DNA from: Pelecanus crispus
Taxonomy: Eukaryota; Chordata; Aves; Pelecaniformes; Pelecanidae
Assembly (NCBI RefSeq): GCF_030463565.1
Contig: NC_134643.1
Span: forward strand, 128,012,309 to 128,076,308
Direction: 5' to 3'
Length of the DNA stretch: 64,000 nucleotides
Made by a program: the position numbers and the translations under genes. Under the pieces are notes generated by a model that saw nothing but the letters and a program-made list of their open reading frames with translations, made no database searches and had not been told where the DNA came from. Positions 47,540 through 62,500 of this stretch are shown here, one piece after another (the stretch's first letter is position 1; every line of letters starts with the position of its first letter).

Positions 47540-50500
47540 GTGAGTGCGCACCGCGCCCCCGGACGGGCGTGAGCGGCCGGGGGGGGGGTAGCCATGGCCG
47601 TCCGGAGCGGTGCAGGGGGGCCCTGGCCGGCGCTGCCCCTCCGGGCCCGGGTGCAGGGCGGCCCGGGGCGGGGTCCGGCGGTGAGCCGGCGGCGGAGCCC
47701 GGGGGCTGTGCGGGGCGCTGGCACGGCGCGGGGGGCGGGAGCGGGGCCGCTGTGGAGGTGCCGGCGCTCGGGGCCGAGGGGCAGGGCGCCTGCGAGGGGC
47801 TCTGGTGGCGGGTTTTGCCTCTTTACTGGTGATTCCCCCGCGTTGTAATGGCAGTGGACAAACTGGGGTTTGTTTCTGTGTGTTTCAGGGCCGTAGTAAA
47901 TAATAAAAACGAATGTCATGCTCACAGGTGCTTAGGGGAAGAGATTGATACATGGCAATAAATCTCAAGCCCCAAACTCCTTGCCAGCGAGCTTTGTGTA
48001 GTTCTGCTCTGGGTAAGAGAAGTCAGGAGGAGTAAGACACCCTCTGTGTTGAGGAGAGATCCCCGCTGATGGATTCCTGCTGATGGATTCCCGCTGACAT
48101 TATAATTTAATGTTTAACTACTGTGCTTTGGTTTCATCTCTGAGACAAGTTTATTTAACAAACCGGACTGTGGGGTTTCCAGCGATGAATTGGTTCTTTT
48201 CAGGTGTCAGAGGCAGGCAGCTGGGACGTGTGCACCCTGGTCCCGATGTAAAGCGTGAGCTCCTGTGCTCTTACAGGTGTAGAGGGTCGCACACAAAGTT
48301 CGCTTAAAACAAGCACGTGAACTACATCCATAGTGCTCTTAGTAAAAAAAGGTGAATGAGATCAGCGTAGAGAATTCGGCTTTTTTTTTTAAATAAGAAA
48401 AGGTAACCAGTGGCTGTTCGTTCTTAGTCAGAAGTATCTATGTCAATGACATAACAAACTACATATTTGCACTTTATCAGTAAAACACTGGGAATGCTTT
48501 ATGTGCGTGTGAAATAGAAACTGTTTCACAGGTTTGTGTTGTCTTACTACAAAGTACGCATCTATTGAGGATTAAGGTCTTAGACTAATATTGGTATTTA
48601 GAAAAAATATCCAACTGTAACCTCATAACTATATAATTATGGAACTCTGTGCATGTATATTTTCTTCAAACTATTTTATAAATGTGCTTTTTTTCTTTCT
48701 TAAACTTTTTTTTTTTTTGGATGCGGTTCATAAACTGAAGTCAGTGGTATCTATGTTGAATCTTCTGTACTTGCCTACTTCAAGACTTCTGAAATCCATT
48801 TCACTTAAGGTTTAAAGTCAGAAAAATGTAAATATTGGAAACATCTGAAGGATATTGTTGCCTTCCTTGGTGGTGTTATGCTACTGTTCAGGCTGAGATG
48901 GATTGTTTTTTAGATTTTCTGGCTTTATTTTGTATTCAGAATTGGAGAGTCCCTTTGGGGGGGGGGGCGGGGTGCATGTCAGTCCTTATCGCTCCTGTAT
49001 GATTTGAGTAAGTAATATATCTTTCAGTCTGTTGAAGTACATGGAGTTTTACTTCAGGCTTGCTTTTTTGTTTGTAAATGCCGAACAGAACTCTGGCCTC
49101 TTTGTGCAAGGAAATTTTCAAAATTCCAAGTATTCCTTTTCATCAGATTTCAGTCAAGCCCAATTATCTGGTATTGAAAATAACATTAATTTCATGTAGT
49201 GAGTGAGCGTACTTTATGGTTGCAAAATGTTTTGGACTTATCACCATACAGTATGGTAGCAGCACACTTACAAATGAGATATGAGGTGAACATTATGTAT
49301 CATTTGCATGTCCTGCTCCTGGACTAAAGGAAACATTTCTGGTGCTGTGAACAAGTGTGACAATAGTATCTTACTGGTATGGACTAGAATGGCTTGGTCG
49401 GAGACAAACTAATTCAGAAAATAAGGCTAATTGAGCAAAAGTGCTCAGAGATGACCTCTCTGGTGAATGTAGTAAGGGTGATTTGCTACCATTTTTAAAA
49501 GAAAACATTTGCTTTTAGTGGGGAATGCGTTTTGCTTTAGCTCTTTTAGTTTCCTTTTTTCTCTGTCCAGAGAAGTGGAGTACTTAGAGGCTGTAGTATT
49601 TCAAACAAATACATTGAACAGAAATTACTTACTTGAAGGAAAGCTCTTCTAAGCATTATATTGCCGGTGATTTATGAGGAGGTGAAGCTTGGTCTTACAG
49701 GGAAAGAATTGTTGGCTCGGTATTGGTTTGTTGGAAAATGCATTCAAAGCCACGATATTAGAAGCTGTTCAGCAACTCCAGTTTATCTTTTGTGGTTCCG
49801 ATTTCAGGCAGTTGGAGTTGTCTGGGATAACTGGCCCACCTAGCAGGTGCGCGTGAGGAGAAAACAGACCTGCAAGGGGATGATGAGTTTTTGATTATAT
49901 GAAGGAAGAGTGAAGATTAAGTCAGGTTGTGTCTCAGAACATAAGTATTTCCTTTTGCTGCAAGATTTAGATTAATGTCTGTCAGGTAAACATTTGTATC
50001 ATGAAATACTCCTGTTAACTCTTAGGGATTACTCTTAATAAGGGAGAACCGAAGAGAGTTCTGTTTGGAATGAAACTTATTTTTAACACTGCACATATCA
50101 GAGATGTTTTGTAAACAAATGTTTTTATCTGCTTGGAATAAATTTGACAGCACTCTGAAAGGAATGCTTCTTTGGTAAAGAGAGTTATGCTTTCAAATCT
50201 GTGAGTTAGTCTGTGTTGTAACAGTGGTTATTTGCTGTACTGGTACAATCCTGAACTCGGTACTTTATTACTCTGTGTACGTACAGGCCTCAGCCCATAG
50301 AATAAAAGTGGCAGTTTCCACGTGGCTTTGGCAGTTTTTGTCACTACTCTTTTCATGTTAGTACTGTAACTTAATAGTGTTGTCCTCAGGATTTGTTTGT
50401 AGATGCATTGGCCTTTACTGGCAAAACCTCACAGTTTTAATAGAGGTTTAGATTAATAGAGTTCAGCTAGGCAAACTGTCTAACCGAAAACTTCTAAAGA

Positions 50501-53500
50501 CATTTTCTCTAGGCAAACAGACAACCATGTTTCTAAGTGTGGAAAAAGTAGTATATTCACGGAAGGATGCTCTTCCTTTATGTTTTTTTCCCTTTTCTCA
50601 AGATGGCACCATCCCATGTAGTATTAAATCATTCTTGTCAGTTAGGACCGAGTACCATGATGACTCCTTTCCTAATTAGTTTGAATCAAGTTTTCATACT
50701 GTCGGTCTTACTAGATTGCAAACCCATTGGGGAGCTTCACTGTTCAGCTGTGGTTATGCTCGCTCTGGCACGTTACCTTGCAAACTCTCAATTCAAGTTT
50801 GTAGCAGTTTATCTTCATTGCTGCCAGGCCTTGTATGTTTACAAGTCATTTTGAGTCAGCTTTAGTTTTCTTACTGCTGTAGAAATACTATTTTTAGCAT
50901 CATAAATTGTTTTTTATTTGAAGAGGCAAGCTGAGCGTTTGCATCAGACATTTTGAACTTGGGTAGTTTCTTTGCAATGTTGATTTGACATAATCTTTAA
51001 AACAATGCAGATTACTCTCCTAGGAAAGTAAACAATATTGCTTCCTTCTCATGAGTCCTATTTGAAATTTTAATTTGAGAAAGTCTTTGGAGCTTTAATA
51101 GAATGTTCTTGCACATATATATCAACCAAGTGTTCTGAGAAAGAACTCACCCTTTTGTAGCTGGTTTGCACTTAAATTATTAGCTCTATCTATATGAATA
51201 GGAAGTTGAAGACTGAAGACACTCCTGCTAAATTAAGTAATTAATAGGTTTTTCAGAGCTTTCCTACCAAGCTGTTCTTTTGTAATTATCTTGATGCAGT
51301 TGTTGAGTATTTCTTATCAGCTTGTAGTATCTGTTTATATATTGTGTGTGTGCATATTTGTTCTCACTGTCAATACTTTTAGTACAATGAACTTGTATAT
51401 AATCTTTGGAGAGTATGGGATGCGTTGCTTTCATCTGGTCTGTGTTCAGAATGTGCTGTGATACAGCAAGAGCAAAACCATCAGCAAAATCATTGTAGGC
51501 CTGAGAATGGAAAACGATTGCAAATATCTGCAAGAGCAGCATAAACTGGAAAGGTTAATAAAAGTAAAGGGGGGGCGGGTCTGGGAAGAATTTTACATCT
51601 TTTTGGAGTGAAAATAAGTACTTGCAGTTAAGAATATTGTTCTGGGACCGGAAGAACTTAATTCAAAAGTTGTTCTGTTACTAGTAGGTAGATGTAATAA
51701 AAAATGTGTCAACAAGAAGTGGCGTGTAGCCCAGGTGATTAGAATGATTTGCTGCTAGTGAGACCCTTTAAACAACTATATCCTATAAATGCATTTTCCC
51801 TGTTCTCAAACAGGACTTCTGTCTGCATTGTAAGTCATCACTATCGTGTAGTTGATCAAATATTATTCTGTACTTCAGTATCTGATTACATAAGTCATGA
51901 GAAGAGGCAGCATATTCTTGTTAGTGTTAACCCATTTTTTACAGATTTAGTAGTGCAACAGCAAGTAAAAATGCAAAGTTTCACTAAAAGCATTTTCTTC
52001 TACAGGCTACTAGGGAATCAGCTAAGGCTTTTATATAGCAATTAAGCTGTCTTGTGTTTTGGTTTTTAGACCTCTTTTGAACATGAATCTGGGTTGGGGG
52101 GGAGGAGGAGCTTTAAAAGAAACAAATACAAAAACCCCACCAGCCTTCCAAAACTTCAGGTGGATCCACTTATGATAGGCTAGTGAATTATGAAAAAAGA
52201 TTTACAGCAGAACTTTTTACCAGTAGAAAAATAAGTGGGATCAGAAGGGTTAGCTGTGACTGATATTTGGGCATAAAAACTAAACAAAACCACACCGAAG
52301 TGTAGTCTTTACACTGAGCTGTTTTAAAGGTAATTGAACTGTTTTATCTCAATTGACTGGGTTTGTCATGGGTATCAAAGAAAAATATTTGTCTGCTGTA
52401 GTCACTTGACTGCAGGAGTTTTTGTTTTACACTGCCTGTGTAGTTACTGGGTTGGGATAATTTCCTCTAGAGGAAAAAAATTGTGGGATATTCAGAAACT
52501 GCAGTAACAAAGCCTGTAAGCTTCTAAGAAACTTGGAAAGTGTTAGAAAAAAATAGATTCTTGGGGATTTTAGGCAGGCATCAAACTAAAAAAATGTCAA
52601 TATTTTATGGTTCTTTTGTATCAGACAGCTGCCACAAAAGGCACGTGTTCCTCTTGGGAGTCCTGGTAAAGTGGTCATTCTGGTTCTCATATCATTCCTG
52701 TACAGATTTGCAGCAGAACAAGTGTCCTAGACAGGGATAGAGGGATGGCAGGATGGCTGCGTTGACTTGATCTACCAAAATGTCAGGGAAAAAGACAAGG
52801 AGGAAAGAAGAGAGAAGAGAAAAATATGGGACCAATAGCATAAAATTTTAAAAATTAGTAGTTTGAACATTCATGTTTTCTTCTGGAGTTGTAATGACTA
52901 GGATACTCGGTCACCTTTGCATTACGCTATAACCTAAACAAAGGGTGTTTCGGTATTACGTGTCCATTTCAGTTCTCAGTTATTTTCAGGATTTTTCCCC
53001 AGGAGTAGGTTTATGGTTATGAGCTGCTGTATAGCAACACAGTCTGTCCTTGAACAAACGATACAGACGTTCTTTACTTGGTTTACCTAACAAGTTTTTG
53101 CAGCCAGGTTCACAGTCGAGATTCATTTGAATAAGTTTTGTTCCTCGTTTGCCCGACCTGGCTGTCTTAACGTTTTGGATGTCAATTTGGTGAACATCAA
53201 GTCTTTGAAGGTCATAGAAATGTTTTTAACTTACACTGTCTGATTCGGTGTTTGGTTTAGGCTTATCGTAAAACCCTTTTAAGGTTCTGCTGCTTTATTT
53301 GTATTTGATTCCTGGACAGATACCTGTTTGTCTTAATTTGTTTCCGAGGCATTTAAATAAGTGGCAAAGGGCGTGCCTTCTGAACTTTGTAATGTGGAAA
53401 GAAAGGAAACATGTGCTTTCTCCTTTCTTCCCTTTCTCCACAAGTGTTTCTGTTTAGTGTCTATCATTGGAGCATTACTGCTTTCTATTATTTTGCTAAT

Positions 53501-56500
53501 TAAAATAAGTTTTACCACTTCGTATACAGAACCACCCTGTAATTGGAGTGGCATCGCTTAAAGAATTACTGTGTTTTTTCTGAATTTGCTGTGCGTGGTG
53601 ACATCCAGATGGGAAATAGATTAATACAGTGTCATGGTTTAGCCCCAGCCAGCAACTCAGCACCACGCAGCTGCTCACTCCCTCCCCCTACCCTGATGGG
53701 ACAGGGGAGAGAATCGGAGGAGTAAGAGTGAGAAAAACTCCTGGGTTGAGATAAGAACAGTTTAATAATTGAAATAAAGTAAAGTAAAATAGTAGTAGTA
53801 ATAGTAACAATATAATAATAATAGTAACAAGGCAAGTGATGCACAATGCAATTGCTCACCACCCACCGACCGATACCCAGACAGTCCCTGAGCAGCGATC
53901 GCTGCCCCTCGGCCAGCTCCCCCAGTTTCTATACTGAGCATGACGTCATATGGTATGGAATAGCCCTTTGGTCAGTTTGGGTCAGCTGTTCTGGCTGTGC
54001 CCCCTCCCAGTTTCTTGTGCACCTGGCAGAGCATGGGAAGCTGAAAAGTCCTTGACTAGCACAAGCAGTACTTAGCAACAACTAAAAACATCAGTGTGTT
54101 ATCAACATTCTTCTCCTACTAAATCCAAAACACAGTACTATGCCTGCTACTAGGAAGAAAATTAACTCTATCCCAGCTGAAACCAGGACATACAGACATA
54201 CACAATATAAAAGCTGAGATGGGTGCTCCAGAGGCTATGGATTAACAGTTTTTTCTGTTTAAAAAGGGGGAGGGCAAGTATTTTAATAAAACGATCAAAA
54301 AGACTTATAAGATTTATAATACAAATTAGAGAAGTTGTAGAATACATTTTAAAATTGTACATAAATATGTATAAATTTGAAATATTATAAATCTAATTAG
54401 ATTGATATTATTTATAAAATATTTGTATTAGACAAACTTAAAATGATAAAACAAAAGATGCACACTTCTTATTGTGTTTTAAGTGATAAAGGATGACTGC
54501 TTAATGTTACTCCTTAGTTATCATCTCTATTGGGATATTTAGGTCTTACTTAATTCTGTTGATTCTAAAAAGAAAAAAACCCTTCTCCAGAGGGCTGCAT
54601 GCTTTTAGTAATGATAGGATTCCAAAATTACTTTTCTTTCCCATTTACGCACATCCTTCCTTCTCCTTTTCAGCTGTATCTGATCATCCTTTACACTTTG
54701 GCTAGGAGTGTCTTTCCTCCATTACTGAGGATCCTTTGAGTGAGGGCTTAGCGTTGAGATCCATCCTATGAAATGAATTTGCTGTGATACAGTTGTGCTT
54801 AGGCATCCAGCCACATTAGTCTGTTTTGTGGTTTTTGTTGTTGTTTTGGGTTTTTTTAAACCCCCAAAACAACCACCCAACCAAAAAAACCCAACCAAAA
54901 CAAACACACAACCTCCCCCCCCCAAAAAAAAAAAAACCAACCAAAAAAACAAAAACCCAAAACCCAGCAAAATCTTTGAAGCAATTCTCAAACCTTTGTG
55001 CAGACTTTTGGGATTTGCTGTATGTTTGAATTCCAGGGTTACTTGTGTTTGTAGAATATTTCATTCAAATTCATAGAATTCAGTCAGATAGAAGCAAGAA
55101 TTCCTGTAGTGGTTTTGATTTGTTTGTTTGGGGTTTTTTTTTTTTTTTTTTTTATTTTGGAAAGTAGATCATGGATGCAGCAACTACTAATGCTTCAGAG
55201 GCATATATAGAGAACAAAATGAGACTTCTACCATGCTCAAAGTCTCTTGAGTCATAGGAATCTTGCACAACACCATTCCAAAACTAGAGTGATCTTTCAG
55301 GATTTTTTGTTCTGTTATTTGGGAAGGTTATGCTCTTACTTGTCTACTTGCTGTGAGGTGGTCCAGTCCCTCCCCACAGTCCAGTAGCAAGCAGTTAACA
55401 ATTTAATGTGCATCTTGCCAATCTTAATGGTCCTTAAAAGTCCTTACTACTAACTAGTCTTGATGTTTCTCCTGTGTCAGTGCTGTGCTAGTGTTGCCTG
55501 CCAATAACTTCATTTTAGTGTTCATTTTTTTAGGGTCTAGGTGAGCAGAACCTGAAATGTTTTAGCCCTTTGGGTGTTTGTAAGATGTGGTAGCAGTGTT
55601 TGGTCTGTGTTCAAAAGATAGCCAATATATTTTGCATTGAAGGTCTGTTCTCCCTTTTCTTCTAATCCTAGAGGATAGTCTTGCCTTGATCATAAAACAC
55701 ACTCTTAGGTGTATTTTATATGCCCTCAAAACCAATGCAGGAGGAAAAATTGACTGGTTTTAAAATGAATATACCTTTCTTAAGCTGATAATATGATGTG
55801 GTTGTCTGGAATAGCAGGGTGCTTGAACATCATTTAGGAGTTTCCCTCTGTTCTGGAGCAGACCTTTGTACTCAGGATGTTGAATTCTGAAACTTTTTTG
55901 TGGCATACATTGGATTTTTAGGTGCAGTATAGAAAGAGCACTTCGTTATGCTCCAGAGGTAAAATATGTAGTTCGTTCTTTCAGTCAGGCTCCAAGCTTC
56001 GTGGGCTATCATTTTGATGTGGTCATCATGCTGTTGCTAAATCACTAAGCCTTATTTCCCTTTCTATGGGCAGTAATGAGTTGCAAATCAATAAACTGTT
56101 CTCCATGGCCTAGCTCATAGAGATGTTGTAACTCAGTATGAGACAGCATTAACAGTATGGCTAACACTTGCTTCCGTGTTCATTATAGACATTTGTTTAT
56201 AGTCTTAAATAAGATTTGGTATGGTACACTTAATTCAGACAGAACAGGATGAAGATGAAGAGTCAAGAATAAAGTGTTTAGTAGCTTTCTGGAGACTTAA
56301 GGCTAAAGCACTAATAGTAGAGTGGGTTTTTTTTGTTTGTATTTTGTTTTTTAACTGTGCTAGTAAATGGTATCACTGAATAACAGCTATTGTGGTCAGA
56401 CATCAGAAGAGCTGGTTTTGCTTGTTCTGGCATTTAATCAGACTTTTACAATTTTTTTATTTTTATTGTGTGGTGGTAGAAGTATGGTAGTGGCTGGTAA

Positions 56501-59500
56501 TCAAAATAGTATATATGAGAAAATTGGGAAAAGGTGAGCGGACTAGAAAAGGGTTCCCAAGATAAACTAAAGCATGCTAAGCTACAGTGGAGGTAATGCC
56601 TGGCTGTGTGTCAGGAGATGCGATTGAGCGGTGGGAGGGAGAAGAAAGGATGTCAGGTTCTTCTCCAGCCTTAGCTCCCTATTCCAGAAGAAGGTAAGAA
56701 GGTCTTTCTGTTTAGATTGGGCTGTACAATGGCAGATGATTGTAAAACGGAAATAGGTGGAAAACTACCAGGAAATAGCAGAATTGCCTATATGCCTGTT
56801 AAAATCTTAATTGGAAAATGTAGCTCTTTGGCTCAAGAGATCCTGGGGAAGGGCAGGAGGAGGGGCAAGAGTCTCTGTAGGAGGAAATAAAGGATTTCTT
56901 ATGCAGCCAGCCAAAGATGAGGAAGTACAGGGAAAGGAACAATAGCTGTGATAACTCAGGGCAACATGCAAATGAGAGATTTAATAAGCAATACCATTAA
57001 ACTAGTATGGGCCAGCTCATTCTCCCAAATTTAGAGAGTGCACATGACTTAACAGATTTTAGAGCTATGATCAAATGCAGTGGCAAATGTATTTTTGACC
57101 TTACTCCCTTCTCGTATGGATGTGTCTGTTTGCCAGACGTCAAATACCATGTCTTCTGTTCAAGTATCATGAAAGACTGTTTGGACATTATGTATGGTCC
57201 ATATGGTCCATGGGCTAGTATGGTCAACTGGTCAGTTTGGATTCAAACATTTCTGACAACGTACCTTGTTCCAGAGTTTACAGTCTCCTTGCTTGAAGAT
57301 GCTGATAACCATCAGAAGTTGGAAGAACTTACTTTAAGCCTATCTTTTCCTTGTCATGTCCTCCCTGTACCCAAAGAAAAAGAACAGAATTTAAGAACTG
57401 ATATTCATAGGCTACTGATAATATATTTTTTCAATATGGTAAACCCTACTTTTTGTTCCATCTTGTATATAAGTAGCTACTGCAGTGGTGTTGCATTTAA
57501 TGCAGTTCTTCAAAGCCCAAGTAATTAAAGCTTAACCACAAACCTGTGTGTCAGCGTAAGGCCAGCTCCAGCAGACCTGCACCATGTTAACAGACACGTT
57601 TCTGAAGGCAGCAAGAACAGCGTGGAAGGCAGAGCGCTGCTTTGTGTTAACAGCAGCCCCAGAATAATGGGGAGAGAGGAATGAAACCCAGTAAAGCACA
57701 GAACATGTGCTAATGCTAATTTTCTCATGGTAGGCCCAGCTACAGAAGGGATGTGAACCACTGTCCAACGGGTCTTGTGGTTTGTGAAGGCCAAATTCTT
57801 GAGGTTTTTTAAGTATACTTTGTTTAGCCAATGAGTCCGGCTTGTTTAGTTTTTAGAGTTGGTCCAGCTATATGGATGATACTCTCTTTGGTATATGGAT
57901 TGTGTAGCTATGTGGAAAATCGTAGTAGGAAGTTATAACAGTATACATATTATGTGCCTTGTTGAAGTGTTGTATTAAGTCGCAAGAGCATGTGATTTAA
58001 AAAAGTCTAGTTCGGTGCTAGACTCCAGTTTCCACAGAGCAGACAAAACTAAATATTTTTATTGAAACAACAAGCCGTCAATGGTATGGCTTATTCATCT
58101 CTCTTCTATAATTTGCACACGATAATAGATTAATGTCTTTCACTTTTAGGTGCTGGAGATCAGAATTTATTTACTTCCTTATATCCTACACTTTCTCAGC
58201 AGCTTCCTAGAGAACCCATGGAATGGAGGAGGTAAACTTATATTTTATTTTTTGATACTATTTCAGTGTCTGTTCTTAGACTTGGAAAGGTGTGTGTGTG
58301 TTGTGCTCTGAGGACCTTTAACCATAAATTGAGTTGAATATAGCAACTGGCTTGAGGAAGGGAGAACTTAGATAATCAAGGTAAATGTTGTTCAGGATGA
58401 TCATTTCCACTCATCTATGTTGAACTTTGCCTTAAGAAAAATGATAGTAATGCTGTGTTTTTCTTTTTGGTTTTGTGGTTTGTGGGTTTGTCTTGGTGTG
58501 TGCTTTGATATGCTTTGGCAGCCATGTTCTGAAAGTGACATGCTTGCTTCTTAATGAGAATATAGGTGGAACTTATGTGGAATTAGATGTACTTTCCTGC
58601 AGAAAGTTTGGTATGGCACACTGTTTTCTGATTGGAAAAAAATATTTTGGGAGTTTTCTTATTTGGAATTTCTTACTTTTGGAGGTAACAGAAATACAGA
58701 AAATCTTTTAATGAAAGCTGAAAAGCTTCTGGCTCCTGTTCTTGCAAAAAGGAGCCTCTGTCTCATTTCAGGTGATACCAAATTTTAGATAACTTTATAC
58801 AAACTGCAGTAAGCATAGTTTGTGAGTTTCCAGTACCAGAATATTTCAGTTTATTCCTCTTCTCCAAAATACATGTTCATTTTTGTATTCTGCTATGTAT
58901 GTCTTGTCCACTAATTTCAGTTTTTAAACTTTGTAGGTCTTATGGCCGTGCTCCGAAGATGATTCATCTAGAATCTAACTTTGTTCAGTTTAAAGAGGAG
59001 CTACTACCCAAAGAGGGGAATAAGGCCCTTTTGACTTTTCCCTTTCTTCATATTTATTGGACAGAATGTTGTGTAAGTATTAGGAAAACATCATGAAAAC
59101 CTGAATACTCAGATTTAGAAATGAAATTGTTTTGACTTTCTGCTTATGCACTCTGGTATTTTTCATTTGCTTTTCATGCTTATTTGAACAATTAAGTCTG
59201 CACTACATAAGCATACATACCCAATATTATTGGAAGCAAAACTTAGTCAGCTTGAGTACTTTCTACCATAAGCAGTATTTCCTTGTAATGATGCTTGACG
59301 CTAAAAGGACAGGCTTTTGAGTAACCTATTTTCAGTACTTTGTCACAAAAAAGCGCAGGATCTAACAGTGTTACTGCAGTAGTACAGCACACTTGCTTCA
59401 TGATAGAGAAATGTGGCCAGAGTATTTCAGTTATGATTATTAACAAGGTTAAATCTTAAGATATGTATTTTTTCTTTAGGTCATTTTCCATATGTCGGGT

Positions 59501-62500
59501 ATTAGTACATGTCAGCAATCTAAACTGGGCAAGATTTGGAATGTCTTAATCCTGTTTATCTACAGTTCACTGCTTTTTGGTTGGCCTCTGTTATGAATTA
59601 ATTATCCAGTCGAAGGACAAAGGTGACATCTGATCTGTGACCAGTCAAAAAGTATTCAGAACAGCCTTAAGAGTTGTCTGAACTGATCTGTTTAAAATGA
59701 ACCCAGAAGCCAGAAAAGCACCAAACAACGCTTCTGTGTTTTTTTTGATTTTTATGAAAAAGCTTTTAAACAGATTAAGATTTGAACAGTGCTAGAAGGC
59801 ACAAATATCACCCTTATGTTACTATGTGAGCTTTGTAATTGCAAACATGTTTTTGTTGTAAAGTTCAAGAACGTGTAAAATGAGTTTAAATTATGTTTTA
59901 AAAAGTCTTAATTTCAGTAATCTAAAGAATGATAATATACCAAATACTAAGATTTATTTACTGTTAACCAAGATACCAGAAAGAAATTAAATTCAAAGAC
60001 CAAAACCTTATTATACTTTACCTCATTTGATTTCTTTCAGTAAATGAACTTGTTGTCACTAATTCTATTTGATATGTATTTCTGTTTGTCTTCTGTTGGA
60101 ACAAAATTTGCCTTTTGAAATTGTTCAGAATGTCTGTTTGATATGATGATTCACCACTTCTCATCCCAGGACACGGAAGTGTACAAAACTACGGTCAAGG
60201 ATGACATCACCAAGTGGCAGAATGTTCTCAAAGCTCACAACTCAGTGGACTGGCTAATTGTGGTAGTTGAGAGTGATGCCAAGAAAAAGAACAAAACAAA
60301 TATCCTTCCCCGAACCTCCATAGTAGATAAAATAAGAAATGACTTCTGTAACAAGCAAAGTGACAGGTAAGCATTCTTTTACTTGCAAACATTTTAACCT
60401 TTTGACTAGTGTGCTAGTTTAAAAACCCAACTCCTTATGTAACAGGTTCCTTGCTCATGTAAGGACTTTCTTTGATGTCCAGCATTCAAACTGACGGTAC
60501 CATAAGACCTATGCTTTGAGGAAGACTGACGCAAGCCTTAAAGGGAGAAGGTTATTTTCAGTTCTTCCTGGATTTGTGGTGGCTTTGAAATGTGTTTCAA
60601 AAAGCTTTCAAGTATCTTCTCCTGGCTGAGGTTTAAGGGGAACAGTGTAGTAATAATCAGTGTTTAGAATGTCAAGGTTTTTTGTTTGCTTAGGTGCTTG
60701 CACAAATGTTACCAGAATTACAGGTAGTGGGAGTGAGGTGAGAAGGGAACATGACGCCAATAGGGCTTATTTTTTACCATTGTACTTTCTGCCTTTCACT
60801 TATCACCTTTTCGCTATGAGATAATTGACCTAAAGCCAGCTTCTTCAGATGTTTTTATTCTAAGGAAAATAATAATGAATATATGAAACTGTTTTTCCTT
60901 TCATTAAAGTCAACGAAATACACAAATCTTAAATTGAAACCAACTTTAATAGATCCTGTCTTCCTTATTCTGAAACATTGCACTGAATCTATTATATATT
61001 ACATTGTTTCTTTTGGCCTTAAGAGTTAACTTTAAACAGGAGATTTTCCCTTTATGAAAGAGTGACAGGATAACCACTTGAAGTTGAAAAGAGTAGATGG
61101 AAGCACTCATTGTACCTTGGTATGAGCTGACAGTGACCGGCAGGTCAGCATGTTATAACACGCTGTACATTGGCAGCACTTTCTTTGTACCTAGACAGTG
61201 CTTGGTATATTGCAGGATTATTTGGGAAAATAGTTTGAACAACTCCGATTGTTTGCTTTTGGTTTCTAACTAATTGATTGGCTTGGTTTAATCATTTTGC
61301 CATAGGATAAGGTGATTTTTCTAACCAGAAATGGTGTTTTACTTGGATGAGAGATTTTCCTCCCTTTAGAGATATAGGTAGTGTTTTGAATGTTACTAAA
61401 TTGTGATAAAAAAACTGAGGAAAGAAAATGCTCTAAAAAAGGCTGTGAAATTAATGGGATCTGTTTATTATTTATTTTTCTGAGAAAAGCGGTGGAAGTT
61501 TTAGCATATAGGATGTGTAAAAACAGATTGAGATACTGTAAGAATATATTATGAAGGATTATTTTAAGTGACTTAGGAAAGGCTGTCTATATGTGATTTA
61601 ATGGATCTTGATTTGTATCTTGCATAATCCTTGCCAGGAGTAACTATGATTGCCGTTCTGCTGATTGGTATCGCTAAGCAGACCTTTTTTGGTGGATAGA
61701 TATAGCATTACTTATATTTAGGTAATTGGAATAATGCATCCATTATTTACTTCAAAAAAAGGAAAGCTTTATAGTACTCATTTTGTGGAAAACACTTAAC
61801 TCTTCTCATAAACTATATCACAGACTTAAACATACATGGAAGAGTTTTTAAAAGAGCCACCAAAACCCAACCAAACAAAAAAAACCCCGAACCCCAACAT
61901 ACCTGCCCCCAAACAAACAAACATAACCCCCAACCTTGGTTTTTACCTCTGATTAGTGTTGAATGAAAAACTAAAATTTGTTTGTTCTGAATCTGTCAGG
62001 TATGCACAGTATTCGGCTGTGCATTTATATGTGAATTTTGTTTACCTCCTCAAAAATAATTTTTATCAATCTCTTCACAGATGTGTGGTACTTTCTGACC
62101 CTTTGAAAGACTCTTCCCGTTCTCAGGAATCTTGGAATGCCTTCCTGACCAAACTCAGGACATTGCTTCTCATGTCTTTTACCAAAAACTTAGGCAAGTT
62201 TGAAGATGACATGAGAACTTTGAGAGAGAAAAGGACTGAGCCAGGGTGGAGCTTCTGCGAGTATTTCATGGTCCAGGTAAGAGTCTCTTTTTATTGAAGA
62301 AAGTACTTGAGTCCTAGTTTTAATAATGGCTGCTTTTTGTTGTAGTTGGCTTTCTGGTACTGTTAATGTTCTGCTCATTCTTTGAGGGCTGGGGCAGGAA
62401 ATATGAAGACTGGTATAAAAGCAGCATTTTTAAATATTGTTTGCAGCAGGTTTGTGTTACATTTGAATACAGTGCTATTACAGAAGCAGAATCTTTTCAG

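Larger units (their letters stand above)
47540..58149 (+). other. TRAPPC10: TRAPPC10 intron 1
   Basis: A 10.6-kb GT-AG intron. The first 250 bp are still CpG-island. It then holds a 14-bp tandem repeat (48065-48097), a G11 run (48957-48967), an intact solo LTR (53630-54190), a T/G-then-A/C-rich palindromic tract (54822-54970), a T20 run (55134-55153) and a 173-codon open frame of unknown meaning (57007-57528). No exon is recognised. Confidence 0.88.

Noticed and set aside
46845-47925. Long GC-rich frames on both strands around the TRAPPC10 CpG island (up to 255 codons)
   Set aside because: Pro/Arg/Gly/Ala-rich text in many frames is typical of stop-poor CpG-island DNA. Only the frame from 47449 joins to conserved exons.
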